A stretch of DNA of 64,000 bases from positions 62,001 to 126,000 of the forward strand of contig NZ_JAHLMF010000015.1 of NCBI RefSeq assembly GCF_018919385.1, given 5' to 3'. The stretch comes from Geomonas diazotrophica. GTDB taxonomy: Bacteria; Desulfobacterota; Desulfuromonadia; Geobacterales; Geobacteraceae. Under the pieces are notes generated by a model. It worked only from the letters and a program-made list of their open reading frames with translations, did no database searches and was not told where the DNA came from. A program made the position numbers and the translations under genes. Of the stretch, positions 55,380-64,000 are shown piece after piece (position 1 is the stretch's first letter; every line of letters starts with the position of its first letter).

Positions 55380-58300
55380 ATGCCCCCTGTTGCCAGATCC
55401 GTCCTCTCCTTGCTCCTTGTTCTCGTCACGATACTCTCTCTGGCCGCCTGCGGCGGTGGGGGGGGGAGCAAAGGTGTCAGCATCGTAGATCCCGCCCCCT
55501 ACTATACCGGTGTGAAGACCGCGGCGGCATTGAGCGTCGCCAACGCGGAAGGACTTGCGACCAGTGCCTACGCGGGGGGGACCCTCGGGACGGCCGTCGT
55601 CATGCAGAAAGCCGCCGCCGGCAAGGCCGCCGCCACGCGCCGCGAGATCCCGGTACGGCAGACCGCGAAGGTGGTCAACGCCTCCCTCCGGCGCATGCAG
55701 ATCCCGCGTGCCGCCCGGAAGCTGGTCGAGGCAAGGGGGGCGAAGGGGGGCAAGGGGGTTGCGAAGGTCGAGACCTTTCAGCTCACCGGGGGCGATGGCG
55801 GGTACGCCACCTACAGCATCGACGTTAACCAGTCCGACCGGACCTTCGCCGGGACCGTCACCTACAACGGCTATGCCTCTGGAGGGCTTACCCTCAACGG
55901 CAAGACCGACATTCTCGGCACCTTCGACGAGAATTACCAGGGGTTCACCAGGCTAACCCTCTCCTTCAAAGAGCTTTCCATGTCCATAGGCGGGGACGTT
56001 TACACGCTGATCGGTTCCCTCTCCTGGGGGTACACCCCGGCCACCTCCGGCGATTCCCTCACCGTCAATATGGTCCTGGTGGACAGCGGGAAGACTTACT
56101 GGTTTAAGGATTACCGACTCGCCGACACCTACGGTGCCGATTACCTCACCCAGACACTGACCGGGCGTTACTACGACCCCGAGATCGGCTACGTCGACCT
56201 GAGCACGCCGACCAGTCTCGTCATCTACTACGGCAAAAACTGGCCTGCCGCCGGAAGCGTGAAGTGTTCCGGCGGACAGAGTGCCTGGGTCGGCATGCAG
56301 TTCGAGTCCCAGAACTATTCCGTGCTCGTGGATCTCGACAACGACCAGGTGGTGGACTGGCAGGCCAGGCACGCGGTGGACAGCGCACCGGACGTCAACA
56401 TGCCTCCGATTGCCGATGCGGGCGTCGACCAGAGTGTCACGCAGGGGGCGACGGTCACCCTCGATGGCAGCGCCAGCTTCGATCCGAACAATGACCAGCT
56501 CACCTATTACTGGAACGTGGACTCCTACCCGCAGGGGGGCTACCCCCAGCTCTCGGGAACCAACACCGCGACCGCGTCCTTTACCCCGGTGGTGCCGGGG
56601 AGCTACGTCCTGCGCCTCACCGTTTCGGACGGTAACTACGCGAGCTCCTACGACACGGTGACCGTCACGGTAACGCAGCCGCAGCCGTCCGATCCGAACC
56701 TGCTGCAACTTAACTGGCAGTACGGCCTCATGGGGACCAGCATCGGCCAGGCCGGCCTTATCAGCGTCGACCTCGATGGCGACGGCACCCCGGAGATAGT
56801 GAGCAGCGCTTCCGCCGGCGGCTTCGGGGCCAACAGCTTGTGGTACGTACTGCAAAGGACCTCCTCGGGGGACTATCAGCAGCTTTGGCGCAGCAAGGGG
56901 TACGGCTCGACGGTCGTGAAGCTCTTCCTCGCAGACCTGACCGGCGACGGCAAGGACGACATCGTCGTGGCCCTCGCCAACGGCACCATCGAGGTTTACA
57001 GCGCGGGGGCGACTCCTCAGCTGGTCCGTACCATCACTACCGCCAACGGGCTGTGCGCCGTGGCCGTGGCCGACCTGGCAGGGGACGGCACCAAGGAGAT
57101 CATCACCAGCGACGGCACCAAGCTCTACGTCTACGCCGCCCAAAGCGGCGCGCTCAAGTGGAGCCTCGCCACCGGCGGCGGGACCTCTCTTGCCGTGGGC
57201 AACGTCGATGCCGACGCCGCTCTCGAGATCGTCACCACCACCTACGGCGGCAAGGGGTACGTGATCGACGGCGTGACCAAGGCCATCAGCTGGGAGTACC
57301 TGAACGGCTTCGGTTCGAAGGTGGCGCTGGGCGACCTGGACGGTGACGGCATGCTGGAGATCGTCGGTGCCTCCAGCTGGTACAAGATCACCGTCTTCGA
57401 CGCCGATCGCAGCACCCCGGTCTGGGAAATCGCCACCTCGCTCGACATCGCAGCCCTGCTGGTCGCGGACGCGGACGGCGACGGGATCCCCGAGATCGTC
57501 TACGGCGACGGGCAGTGGGGCGAGGTGCACGCCGTCGATGCACGGACCAGGACCGAGAGGTGGGCGGTCGCCAACCCGCAGCACGGCGTCTCCGGGCTCG
57601 CGCTTTCGGACCTGGATCGGGACGGCAAGAAGGAATTGCTCTGGGGGGCCGGAGGCAGCAGCACCGGTGCCGATTACCTCTACGTGGCGGATCCGCTCAC
57701 CGGCACGTTGAAGTGGCAGAGCGTGCATATCGACGGTCCGCTGAGCGCCGTGGCGGTGGGTGACGTGGACGACGACGGCGAGGACGAGATCGTCATGGTC
57801 TCCTTCGAGAGCGAAAGCGGTTACGCCGAAGGGGTCATCCACATCTTCAACGCCCGCAGCCATGCCCTGGAGTTCCGTCAGAAGCTCGGGATCACCGACT
57901 GGATGGGGGTGCGCTCGGTGAAGATCGGCGATGTCGACGGCGACGGCAAAACCGAATTCGTGGTCGCTACCGGCAACATCTACGACGGCGTCATCAGGGT
58001 CTACAACGGCGCCACGCACCTTTTGAAGAAGCAAAGCGCAGGGTACAACGGCAACTTCTTCACCGCGCTTGCCATCGGCGACGTCGACGGGGACGGCAAG
58101 GTCGAGATCGTGGCCGGACAGGGCATCGAGCATACCGGCGCCACGGGGAGCTACCTCCTGGTGCTGGATGGCGCGACCTTGGCGGAGAAGTGGCGCAGCG
58201 TGGATACCGGGGCGTCCTGGTCCGGCATCTACGACGTGAAGCTCGCCGACCTGAACGGCGACGGCGTGAAGGAGATCATCGCCTCCTGCTCGGGCACCAG

Positions 58301-58730
58301 CAGGCTCATGGTGTACGACGGCGTGAGTCATGATCTGAAATTGCTGATCCAGCACCCGGCCCGCGCCTTGGAGGTGGCCGATGTTGATGGCAACGGGACC
58401 AAGGAACTGCTGGTCGGTCGCAACGACGGCAAGGTCGATGTCTTCTCCGGCGCCACGCTTCAGCTTGAGAGGACCGTCAACACCACCAGTACTGCGCCAG
58501 TGGATGCCCTCCAGGTTGCGGATCTGGCAGGGGACGGGAGCCTCGAGTGGCTGGTGGCCAGTGGCGGCGTGCTGACCGTGCTCGACGGGGCGGGGGGGCT
58601 CAAATGGAAAAGCGGCGACCTCTCCGCCAACCTGGGGTGGTACAACCACATGGGCGTCAAGGACTGCGACGGGGACGGCAAGAAGGAGATCTACCTCGGC
58701 TCCAACCTGAGCCTCTACCAGTTCAAGTAA
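55380..58730 (+). CDS. Large lipoprotein with PKD domain and FG-GAP/VCBS repeats
   Basis: The 1116-aa protein has a lipobox (LAAC, Cys24), a glycine/serine-rich start, an N-terminal region of unknown fold, a PKD-like domain (about 342-433; ADAGVDQSVTQG and VTVTVTQ), and from about 450 a run of FG-GAP/VCBS units marked by DxDGDG or similar calcium-binding loops (DLDGDG, DADGDG, DVDGDG, DLNGDG). This is a predicted beta-propeller of integrin-alpha style. Being a lipoprotein, it probably sits on the outer membrane and contacts the outside. No paralogue or partner is adjacent. Function is unknown. Confidence 0.85.
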   Translation: MPPVARSVLSLLLVLVTILSLAACGGGGGSKGVSIVDPAPYYTGVKTAAALSVANAEGLATSAYAGGTLGTAVVMQKAAAGKAAATRREIPVRQTAKVVNASLRRMQIPRAARKLVEARGAKGGKGVAKVETFQLTGGDGGYATYSIDVNQSDRTFAGTVTYNGYASGGLTLNGKTDILGTFDENYQGFTRLTLSFKELSMSIGGDVYTLIGSLSWGYTPATSGDSLTVNMVLVDSGKTYWFKDYRLADTYGADYLTQTLTGRYYDPEIGYVDLSTPTSLVIYYGKNWPAAGSVKCSGGQSAWVGMQFESQNYSVLVDLDNDQVVDWQARHAVDSAPDVNMPPIADAGVDQSVTQGATVTLDGSASFDPNNDQLTYYWNVDSYPQGGYPQLSGTNTATASFTPVVPGSYVLRLTVSDGNYASSYDTVTVTVTQPQPSDPNLLQLNWQYGLMGTSIGQAGLISVDLDGDGTPEIVSSASAGGFGANSLWYVLQRTSSGDYQQLWRSKGYGSTVVKLFLADLTGDGKDDIVVALANGTIEVYSAGATPQLVRTITTANGLCAVAVADLAGDGTKEIITSDGTKLYVYAAQSGALKWSLATGGGTSLAVGNVDADAALEIVTTTYGGKGYVIDGVTKAISWEYLNGFGSKVALGDLDGDGMLEIVGASSWYKITVFDADRSTPVWEIATSLDIAALLVADADGDGIPEIVYGDGQWGEVHAVDARTRTERWAVANPQHGVSGLALSDLDRDGKKELLWGAGGSSTGADYLYVADPLTGTLKWQSVHIDGPLSAVAVGDVDDDGEDEIVMVSFESESGYAEGVIHIFNARSHALEFRQKLGITDWMGVRSVKIGDVDGDGKTEFVVATGNIYDGVIRVYNGATHLLKKQSAGYNGNFFTALAIGDVDGDGKVEIVAGQGIEHTGATGSYLLVLDGATLAEKWRSVDTGASWSGIYDVKLADLNGDGVKEIIASCSGTSRLMVYDGVSHDLKLLIQHPARALEVADVDGNGTKELLVGRNDGKVDVFSGATLQLERTVNTTSTAPVDALQVADLAGDGSLEWLVASGGVLTVLDGAGGLKWKSGDLSANLGWYNHMGVKDCDGDGKKEIYLGSNLSLYQFK

Positions 58731-58750
58731 CACCCGGGGGCTGTTGTGCT

Positions 58751-58791
58751 CCCCGCAACTGCACAGTCGGGAAATTTTTGCAGCTGCGGGG
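58751..58791 (+). other. Stable 3' hairpin after the FG-GAP gene
   Basis: CCCCGCAACTGC and GCAGCTGCGGGG pair over 12 positions (one mismatch) around a 17-nt loop; no T run follows, so it is not a classical terminator. Confidence 0.6.
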
Positions 58792-58935
58792 GGCGTGGGG
58801 CGCTTTCAGGCTTGCGCTTGTCTAAACAATGGATATAGTATCGCTTTGTTTTCGTCCCCGGTGCAGGCATCTCCCAGGGCGCGAGACGTATACGGCGTGT
58901 GGTGGAAAATATTTCACATGCCCGGAAAAAAGATG

Positions 58936-58964
58936 TTGACACTGAGACCCTTTTGCTTTAGAAC
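58936..58964 (+). promoter_or_regulatory. Predicted promoter of the tRNA-tuf operon
   Basis: TTGACA at 58936-58941 and TAGAAC at 58959-58964 with a 17-bp spacer; the first tRNA begins at 59025. Confidence 0.8.
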
Positions 58965-59024
58965 AGGGATTCGCTTCGCAACGCAAGGCGCGGACGCGGA
59001 AAGGTAGCGGATGGTGGCGAATCA

Positions 59025-59100
59025 GCTGGCGTAGCTCAATTGGTAGAGCAGCTGACTTGTAATCAGCAGGTTGCGGGTTCGAGTCCCATCGTCAGCTCCA
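59025..59100 (+). tRNA. tRNA-Thr (UGU)
   Basis: 76 nt with encoded CCA. The anticodon loop is CTTGTAA (anticodon TGT). The TTCGAGTC T loop and matching acceptor arms GCTGGCG/CGTCAGC are visible. Confidence 0.95.
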
Positions 59101-59131
59101 GATTGAAAACTTAATAGCCTCACTTCTGTCT

Positions 59132-59216
59132 GGAGGGATTCCCGAGCGGCCAAAGGGAACAGACTGTAAATCTGTCGTCATCGACTTCGGAGGTTCGAAT
59201 CCTCCTCCCTCCACCA
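59132..59216 (+). tRNA. tRNA-Tyr (GUA)
   Basis: 85 nt, with a long variable arm, anticodon GTA (CTGTAAA), acceptor GGAGGGA/TCCCTCC and encoded CCA. Confidence 0.96.
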
Positions 59217-59328
59217 TACAAACTGCAGATGAGATGAGCGTCTGCTCAATCCAGGAGACCTTAGCGGGTCGCTGGTACTGGTTGGGTCGAGAACGATTCG
59301 AGTCAAAAAACTTCAGAGCAGGGAATTG

Positions 59329-59405
59329 GCGGGAATAGCTCAGTTGGCTAGAGCATCAGCCTTCCAAGCTGAGGGTCGCGGGTTCGAGTCCCGTTTCCCG
59401 CTCCA
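59329..59405 (+). tRNA. tRNA-Gly (UCC)
   Basis: 77 nt, anticodon TCC in CTTCCAA, acceptor GCGGGAA/TTCCCGC, encoded CCA. Confidence 0.96.
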
Positions 59406-59417
59406 AAAACAGAATAT

Positions 59418-59493
<76 letters not shown>

Positions 59494-59556
59494 CTCCCCT
59501 TCTAGAAAAAAACATTCACATAAAAGCTGTAGTAGATACATCAGGGAGGATTCCTC

Positions 59557-60747
<1,191 letters not shown>

Positions 60748-60815
60748 GACCTGACGGGTTCTTTGAGTTCCGGAAGGATCGGGACGCGAAAATAGTTTGA
60801 AAAGGACGAAAGAAA

Positions 60816-60968
60816 ATGCCTAGAGACATCATCACCCTTGGCTGCACCGAGTGCAAACAGCGTAACTATACCACCACGAAGAACAAGAAGAATACGCCTC
60901 AGAAGCTGGAGTTCAACAAGTACTGCCGCTTCTGCCAGAAGCACACGCTGCACAAGGAAACCAAATAG
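60816..60968 (+). CDS. rpmG: 50S ribosomal protein L33 (zinc-binding form)
   Basis: The 50-aa protein has CxxC pairs at residues 10/13 and 37/40 (CTEC and CRFC), i.e. the zinc-ribbon form. AAAGGACGAAAG lies before the ATG. It lies between tuf and tRNA-Trp as in many proteobacteria. Confidence 0.95.
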   Translation: MPRDIITLGCTECKQRNYTTTKNKKNTPQKLEFNKYCRFCQKHTLHKETK

Positions 60969-60975
60969 TTTGATT

Positions 60976-61004
60976 TGGGGTTCCCGGATCTCTCCGGGGA
61001 CCCT
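60976..61004 (+). other. Hairpin between rpmG and tRNA-Trp
   Basis: GGGGTTCCCGGA-TCTC-TCCGGGGACCC pairs over about 11 bp. No T run, so it may be a processing or stabilising structure rather than a terminator. Confidence 0.55.
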
Positions 61005-61010
61005 CGCCGC

Positions 61011-61087
61011 AGGCCAGTAGCTCTAACGGCTAGAGCACCGGTCTCCAAAACCGGGTGTTGGGGGTTCGAATCCCTCCTGGCCTGCCA
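61011..61087 (+). tRNA. tRNA-Trp (CCA)
   Basis: 77 nt, anticodon CCA in TCTCCAAAA, acceptor AGGCCAG/CTGGCCT, encoded CCA at the 3' end. Confidence 0.96.
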
Positions 61088-61121
61088 TTTTTTTTTATCT
61101 TCACGAAGTGAGGAGTGACAA

Positions 61122-61307
61122 GTGCTCGCGAAAGCCAAGACTTTTTTTGAGGATGTACAGGCGGAGCTCGCCAAGGTGACTTGGCCGACCCGTAAAGAGA
61201 CTTTCTCTACTGCTCAGGTGGTTGTCGTCATCATCGTGATCATCTCACTTTACCTTGGCGTCTGCGACGTGGTCCTTACTAAGCTCATCAAGTCGATACT
61301 CCGCTAG
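61122..61307 (+). CDS. secE: Preprotein translocase subunit SecE
   Basis: This 61-aa protein has one membrane segment (VVVVIIVIISLYLGVCDVVL) and the AELAKVTWPTRKE motif of short SecE. The start is GTG 61122 with GAGGAGTG upstream. It precedes nusG by 12 bp. Confidence 0.95.
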   Translation: MLAKAKTFFEDVQAELAKVTWPTRKETFSTAQVVVVIIVIISLYLGVCDVVLTKLIKSILR

Positions 61308-61319
61308 AGGACTCATCAA

Positions 61320-61847
61320 ATGGCACACAAATGGTACGGCGTACATACCTACTCCGGCTTCGAGAACAAGGTGCGGCTCTCGCTTGCAGAGCGCATCAAG
61401 AATCTCGGCATGGAGGAGTTCTTCGGCGAGATCCTGATCCCGTGCGAAACCGTCGTCGAACTTAAGAAGGGGGAGAAGAAGACTTCTTCCAGGAAGTTCT
61501 TCCCCGGATACATCCTGGTGAACATGGAACTTAACGACGACACCTGGCACGTGGTCAAGGAGACCGCGAAGGTGACAGGGTTCGTCGGTGGAAACAACCC
61601 CTTCCCGATTCCGGACGACGAGGTCAACAAGATCACCAAGAGGATGGAAGAGGGGGCCGAGAAGCCCCGTCCCAAGGTCCTCTTCGAAGTGGGCGAGACG
61701 GTCAGGGTCATCGACGGTCCCTTCCTCAACTTCTCGGGCGTGGTCGAGGACGTCAAGCCGGACAAGGGGAAACTCAAGGTCATGGTAAGCATCTTCGGGC
61801 GCGCCACCCCGGTCGAGCTCGAGTTCATGCAGGTAGAAAAGCAGTAG
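61320..61847 (+). CDS. nusG: Transcription termination/antitermination factor NusG
   Basis: The 175-aa protein has the NGN domain ([35 protein letters not shown]) and KOW domain ([22 protein letters not shown]). It links RNA polymerase to Rho and ribosomes. Starts 12 bp after secE. Confidence 0.97.
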   Translation: MAHKWYGVHTYSGFENKVRLSLAERIKNLGMEEFFGEILIPCETVVELKKGEKKTSSRKFFPGYILVNMELNDDTWHVVKETAKVTGFVGGNNPFPIPDDEVNKITKRMEEGAEKPRPKVLFEVGETVRVIDGPFLNFSGVVEDVKPDKGKLKVMVSIFGRATPVELEFMQVEKQ

Positions 61848-61910
61848 GGCGACCTTCTGTTACCGATAGAAGCTTCAGGCAGTTCGAAGGAATGAAAAAG
61901 GAGTAGGAAA

Positions 61911-62333
61911 ATGGCGAAAAAGATCACCGGTTACATAAAGCTGCAGGTACCCGCAGGGAAGGCAAACCCGTCTCCTCCGATCGGTCCCGCACTCGGTCAG
62001 CACGGCGTCAACATCATGGAGTTCTGCAAGGCCTTCAACGCGAAGACCCAGGCAGACGAAGGGACCATCACCCCGGTCGTGATCACTGTCTACGCCGACA
62101 GGTCCTTCACCTTCATCACCAAGACTCCGCCGGCTCCGATCCTCATCAAGAAGGCTCTCGGTCTGCAGAGCGGTTCCGCTACCCCCAACAAGACCAAGGT
62201 TGGCAAGCTGACCAAGGAGCAGGTGCGCGAGATCGCAACTAAGAAGATGCCCGACCTCAATGCCGCGAGCCTTGAGGCTGCCATGAAGACCATCGAAGGT
62301 ACCGCGCGCAGCATGGGCGTTGAAATAGCTTAA
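61911..62333 (+). CDS. rplK: 50S ribosomal protein L11
   Basis: The 140-aa protein contains [35 protein letters not shown], including the thiostrepton-region helix. AAAAAGGAG precedes ATG 61911. It starts the rplK-rplA-rplJ-rplL series. Confidence 0.98.
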   Translation: MAKKITGYIKLQVPAGKANPSPPIGPALGQHGVNIMEFCKAFNAKTQADEGTITPVVITVYADRSFTFITKTPPAPILIKKALGLQSGSATPNKTKVGKLTKEQVREIATKKMPDLNAASLEAAMKTIEGTARSMGVEIA

Positions 62334-62355
62334 GTTAAAGAGAGGGTTATCAGAA

Positions 62356-63057
62356 ATGTCTATGTCAAAGAAGCTTAAAGAGGCTCGCGCCAAGGTCGAC
62401 AGGACCAAAACCTATCCCCTGACCGACGGCCTTGAGCTCGTGAAGAGCTCGGCTTATGCGAAGTTCGACGAGACCGTCGACTTGGTGGTGAAGCTGGGCG
62501 TCGACCCGCGTCACGCCGACCAGATGGTGCGCGGCGCTGTCGTGCTCCCCAATGGCCTCGGCAAGGACGTGCGCGTCCTGGTTTTCGCCAAGGGCGAGAA
62601 GGAGAAGGAGGCCCGCGAGGCCGGTGCCGATTACGTCGGTGCCGACGACCTGGTCGCCAAGATCCAGGAAGGGTGGTTCGAGTTCGACACCGCCATCGCT
62701 ACCCCGGACATGATGGGTGTCGTGGGCAAGATCGGTAAGCTCCTCGGTCCCCGCGGCCTGATGCCGAACCCGAAAGTCGGCACCGTCACCTTCGACCTGG
62801 CTCGCGCCATCAAGGAGTCCAAGTCCGGTAAGGTCGAGTTCCGCGTCGAGAAGGCTGGCATCGTGCATGCGCCGGTCGGCAAGGTCTCCTTCAGCGCCGA
62901 GACCCTCAGGCAGAACGTGGTCGCCCTGGTGGAAGCCCTCCAGAAGGCGAAGCCGGCTGCAGCAAAGGGCACCTACATGAAGAAGGTTGCCGTGTCCTCC
63001 ACCATGGGCCCGGGCGTCACCATCGATCTCGCTGACATCAGCGCGATCTTGAAATAA
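62356..63057 (+). CDS. rplA: 50S ribosomal protein L1
   Basis: The 233-aa protein has the L1 pattern: [26 protein letters not shown] and [14 protein letters not shown]. Follows rplK by 22 bp. The 238-bp stretch after it contains the L10 leader and a repeat-based hairpin. Confidence 0.98.
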   Translation: MSMSKKLKEARAKVDRTKTYPLTDGLELVKSSAYAKFDETVDLVVKLGVDPRHADQMVRGAVVLPNGLGKDVRVLVFAKGEKEKEAREAGADYVGADDLVAKIQEGWFEFDTAIATPDMMGVVGKIGKLLGPRGLMPNPKVGTVTFDLARAIKESKSGKVEFRVEKAGIVHAPVGKVSFSAETLRQNVVALVEALQKAKPAAAKGTYMKKVAVSSTMGPGVTIDLADISAILK

Positions 63058-63295
63058 AGAGCAGTACCGCTGTAAAGCCAAAGTCAAAGACAGTGGGTGC
63101 CTAGAAACAGATAAAGATTGAGATAAAGATTGAGGTTTCCTTAGTCTTAATCCTAGTCTTAATCTGCTCCTCAGGTTTAAATGCCTCCGGGCGGCCAACC
63201 GAGACTTGCAGATGTTGCGCGAAAATGCATGTTCCGCAACTTCCTGACTTTGGCGGGGTTCCGTACCCGTATACCAAAAGAAAGGAGGAAGGCGC
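63058..63295 (+). promoter_or_regulatory. rplJ leader region (L10 binding region)
   Basis: The leader is about 238 nt. The part at 63186-63265 has inverted pieces (GCGGCCAACC, CCGCAACTTCCTG) that could be the L10(L12)4 binding site by analogy with other bacteria; I cannot draw the fold with confidence. The repeat hairpin lies upstream of it. Confidence 0.4.
63108..63166 (+). repeat. Hexamer-type repeat that forms a long hairpin in the L10 leader
   Basis: Units AAAGATTGAG and ATAAAGATTGAGG are followed after 3-4 nt by CCTTAGTCTTAATCC and TAGTCTTAATC, which pair with them as A-U, G-C and G-U bases (for example AAGAUUGAGG with CCUUAGUCUU). The same repeat family as at 10866. Confidence 0.7.
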
Positions 63296-63817
63296 TTGAA
63301 TAAGGAAAACAAACAAGAACTTGTTGCCGAGATGCACGACAAGCTCCAGAGGGCGCAGGCGGTATTCCTCGCGGATTTTCGCGGGATGAACGTCGGCCAG
63401 GCCACCGAGCTCAGAAATGAACTCAGGAAAGCCAACGCGGAGTACAAGGTCGTCAAGAACACCCTGCTCGAGATCGCTTCCAAGGGGACCGACAAGGAAG
63501 GTCTGTCGCAGTACTACGCAGGCCCCACCGCCATCGCCCTTTGCTACGATGATCCCGTCGCAGCGGCCAAGGTGCTGTCCCGCTTCAACAAGGAAAACAC
63601 CAACCCGTTTACCTTGAAAGCTGGCGTACTCACCGGCAAGACCATCAACGTGGCTGAGATCCAGGCTCTGGCAGACCTGCCGAGCCGCGAAGTGCTTATC
63701 GCTAAGATGCTGGGCAGCATGCAGGCACCGGCAAGCAACTTCGTACGTGTTCTCGCGGCTGTCCCGGGCGGTTTCGTACGCGCGCTGGAACAGATCAGGA
63801 TCCAGAAGGCTGCCTAG
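63296..63817 (+). CDS. rplJ: 50S ribosomal protein L10
   Basis: The 173-aa protein anchors the L7/L12 stalk. [41 protein letters not shown] is the conserved N-terminal part. The start is TTG 63296 (MNKENKQEL) with AAAGGAGG 7 nt upstream. Confidence 0.97.
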   Translation: MNKENKQELVAEMHDKLQRAQAVFLADFRGMNVGQATELRNELRKANAEYKVVKNTLLEIASKGTDKEGLSQYYAGPTAIALCYDDPVAAAKVLSRFNKENTNPFTLKAGVLTGKTINVAEIQALADLPSREVLIAKMLGSMQAPASNFVRVLAAVPGGFVRALEQIRIQKAA

Positions 63818-63877
63818 TCGCAGTCACCGACAATTTTCGCTTTAAACATCTAACAATATTCTCTGGAGGAATAAGAA

Positions 63878-64000
63878 ATGGCTATCACCAAAGAAGAAGT
63901 AATCAGCTTCATCGAAAACATGTCCGTCCTCGAACTTGCCGGCCTCGTGAAAGAGCTCGAAGAGAAGTTCGGCGTTTCCGCAGCAGCTCCGGTTGCTGTG
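63878..64000 (+). CDS. rplL: 50S ribosomal protein L7/L12 (3' end outside window)
   Basis: The first 41 residues are present ([19 protein letters not shown] then [19 protein letters not shown]), the N-terminal L10-binding domain and start of the hinge. TGGAGGAATAAG precedes the ATG. Confidence 0.96.
   Translation, partial: MAITKEEVISFIENMSVLELAGLVKELEEKFGVSAAAPVAV

Noticed and set aside
55953-58733. 926-codon antisense frame over the FG-GAP gene
   Set aside because: It mirrors the DxDGDG-rich gene on the other strand and has no protein-like motifs; the + strand product is a clear lipoprotein.

Overview
The window reads as a high-GC chromosomal segment of a Geobacter-like bacterium (Desulfuromonadales; Geobacteraceae is my inference from gene content, not from a database search). 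Supporting signs are the block of rpoN, hpf and a permease-less regulatory PTS, hopanoid side-chain genes, class I fumarase, abundant HD-GYP, histidine-kinase and radical-SAM proteins, and the order tRNA(Thr-Tyr-Gly-Thr)-tuf-rpmG-tRNA(Trp)-secE-nusG-rplK-rplA-rplJ-rplL. No phage, insertion sequence or CRISPR array is visible. It is mostly housekeeping DNA with several lineage-specific accessory arrangements.

Layout: 1-6.3 kb is a + strand operon with rpoN (5' end missing), hpf, hprK, rapZ, a mannose-type EIIA, HPr and enzyme I. 6.3-9.9 kb is a hopanoid-associated group (a nucleosidase/phosphorylase facing hpnJ, hpnK and a small DMT permease). 10-13.3 kb holds a DUF3108 protein, asnS, and a PDZ protein plus secreted glutaredoxin-like protein. 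13.4-16.6 kb is a signalling patch (REC-HD-GYP, a 60-aa MerR-like protein, a second HD-GYP protein, a CheX-like protein). 16.8-22.5 kb has fumarase and a surface lipase/FadL pair. 22.7-29.4 kb has methyltransferases including menG/ubiE, a fused diadenylate cyclase-YbbR protein, a LysM-NlpC/P60 hydrolase, a B12/radical-SAM-TPR protein and an NrfJ-like lipoprotein. 29.5-38.3 kb is an envelope group on the - strand (AsmA-like, NtrY-like kinase, lpxC, UbiB-type kinase, a phasin-like coiled coil). 38.4-45.6 kb has a GspE/PilB-type ATPase, msrA, a hybrid kinase, glgC and a ChaN-PDZ lipoprotein. 46-52.5 kb is amino-acid biosynthesis with two different aspartate-semialdehyde dehydrogenases (leuB, asd1, asd2, truA), rplM-rpsI and argC. 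52.6-58.7 kb has a YgiQ-type radical-SAM protein, a YciI-like protein, a DUF2917 protein and a 1116-aa FG-GAP lipoprotein. 58.9-64 kb is the tRNA/tuf/secE/ribosomal-protein cluster, cut off inside rplL.

The most interesting non-gene signal is three dispersed intergenic repeat families: (i) degenerate hexamer arrays (units like AAGATT or GTTGAG) that often flank an intrinsic terminator as inverted blocks, once read as the C-terminus of a protein and once forming a long hairpin in the rplA-rplJ leader; (ii) a 22-bp perfect palindrome in two copies; (iii) about 80-110-bp inverted repeats ending in CTCCGTGGCC-like arms, two of which bracket argC. The most interesting gene arrangements are the diadenylate cyclase-YbbR fusion, the lipase/FadL pair and the tandem non-orthologous asd genes. 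Long open frames antisense to real genes are common here because of the GC content and are left out.
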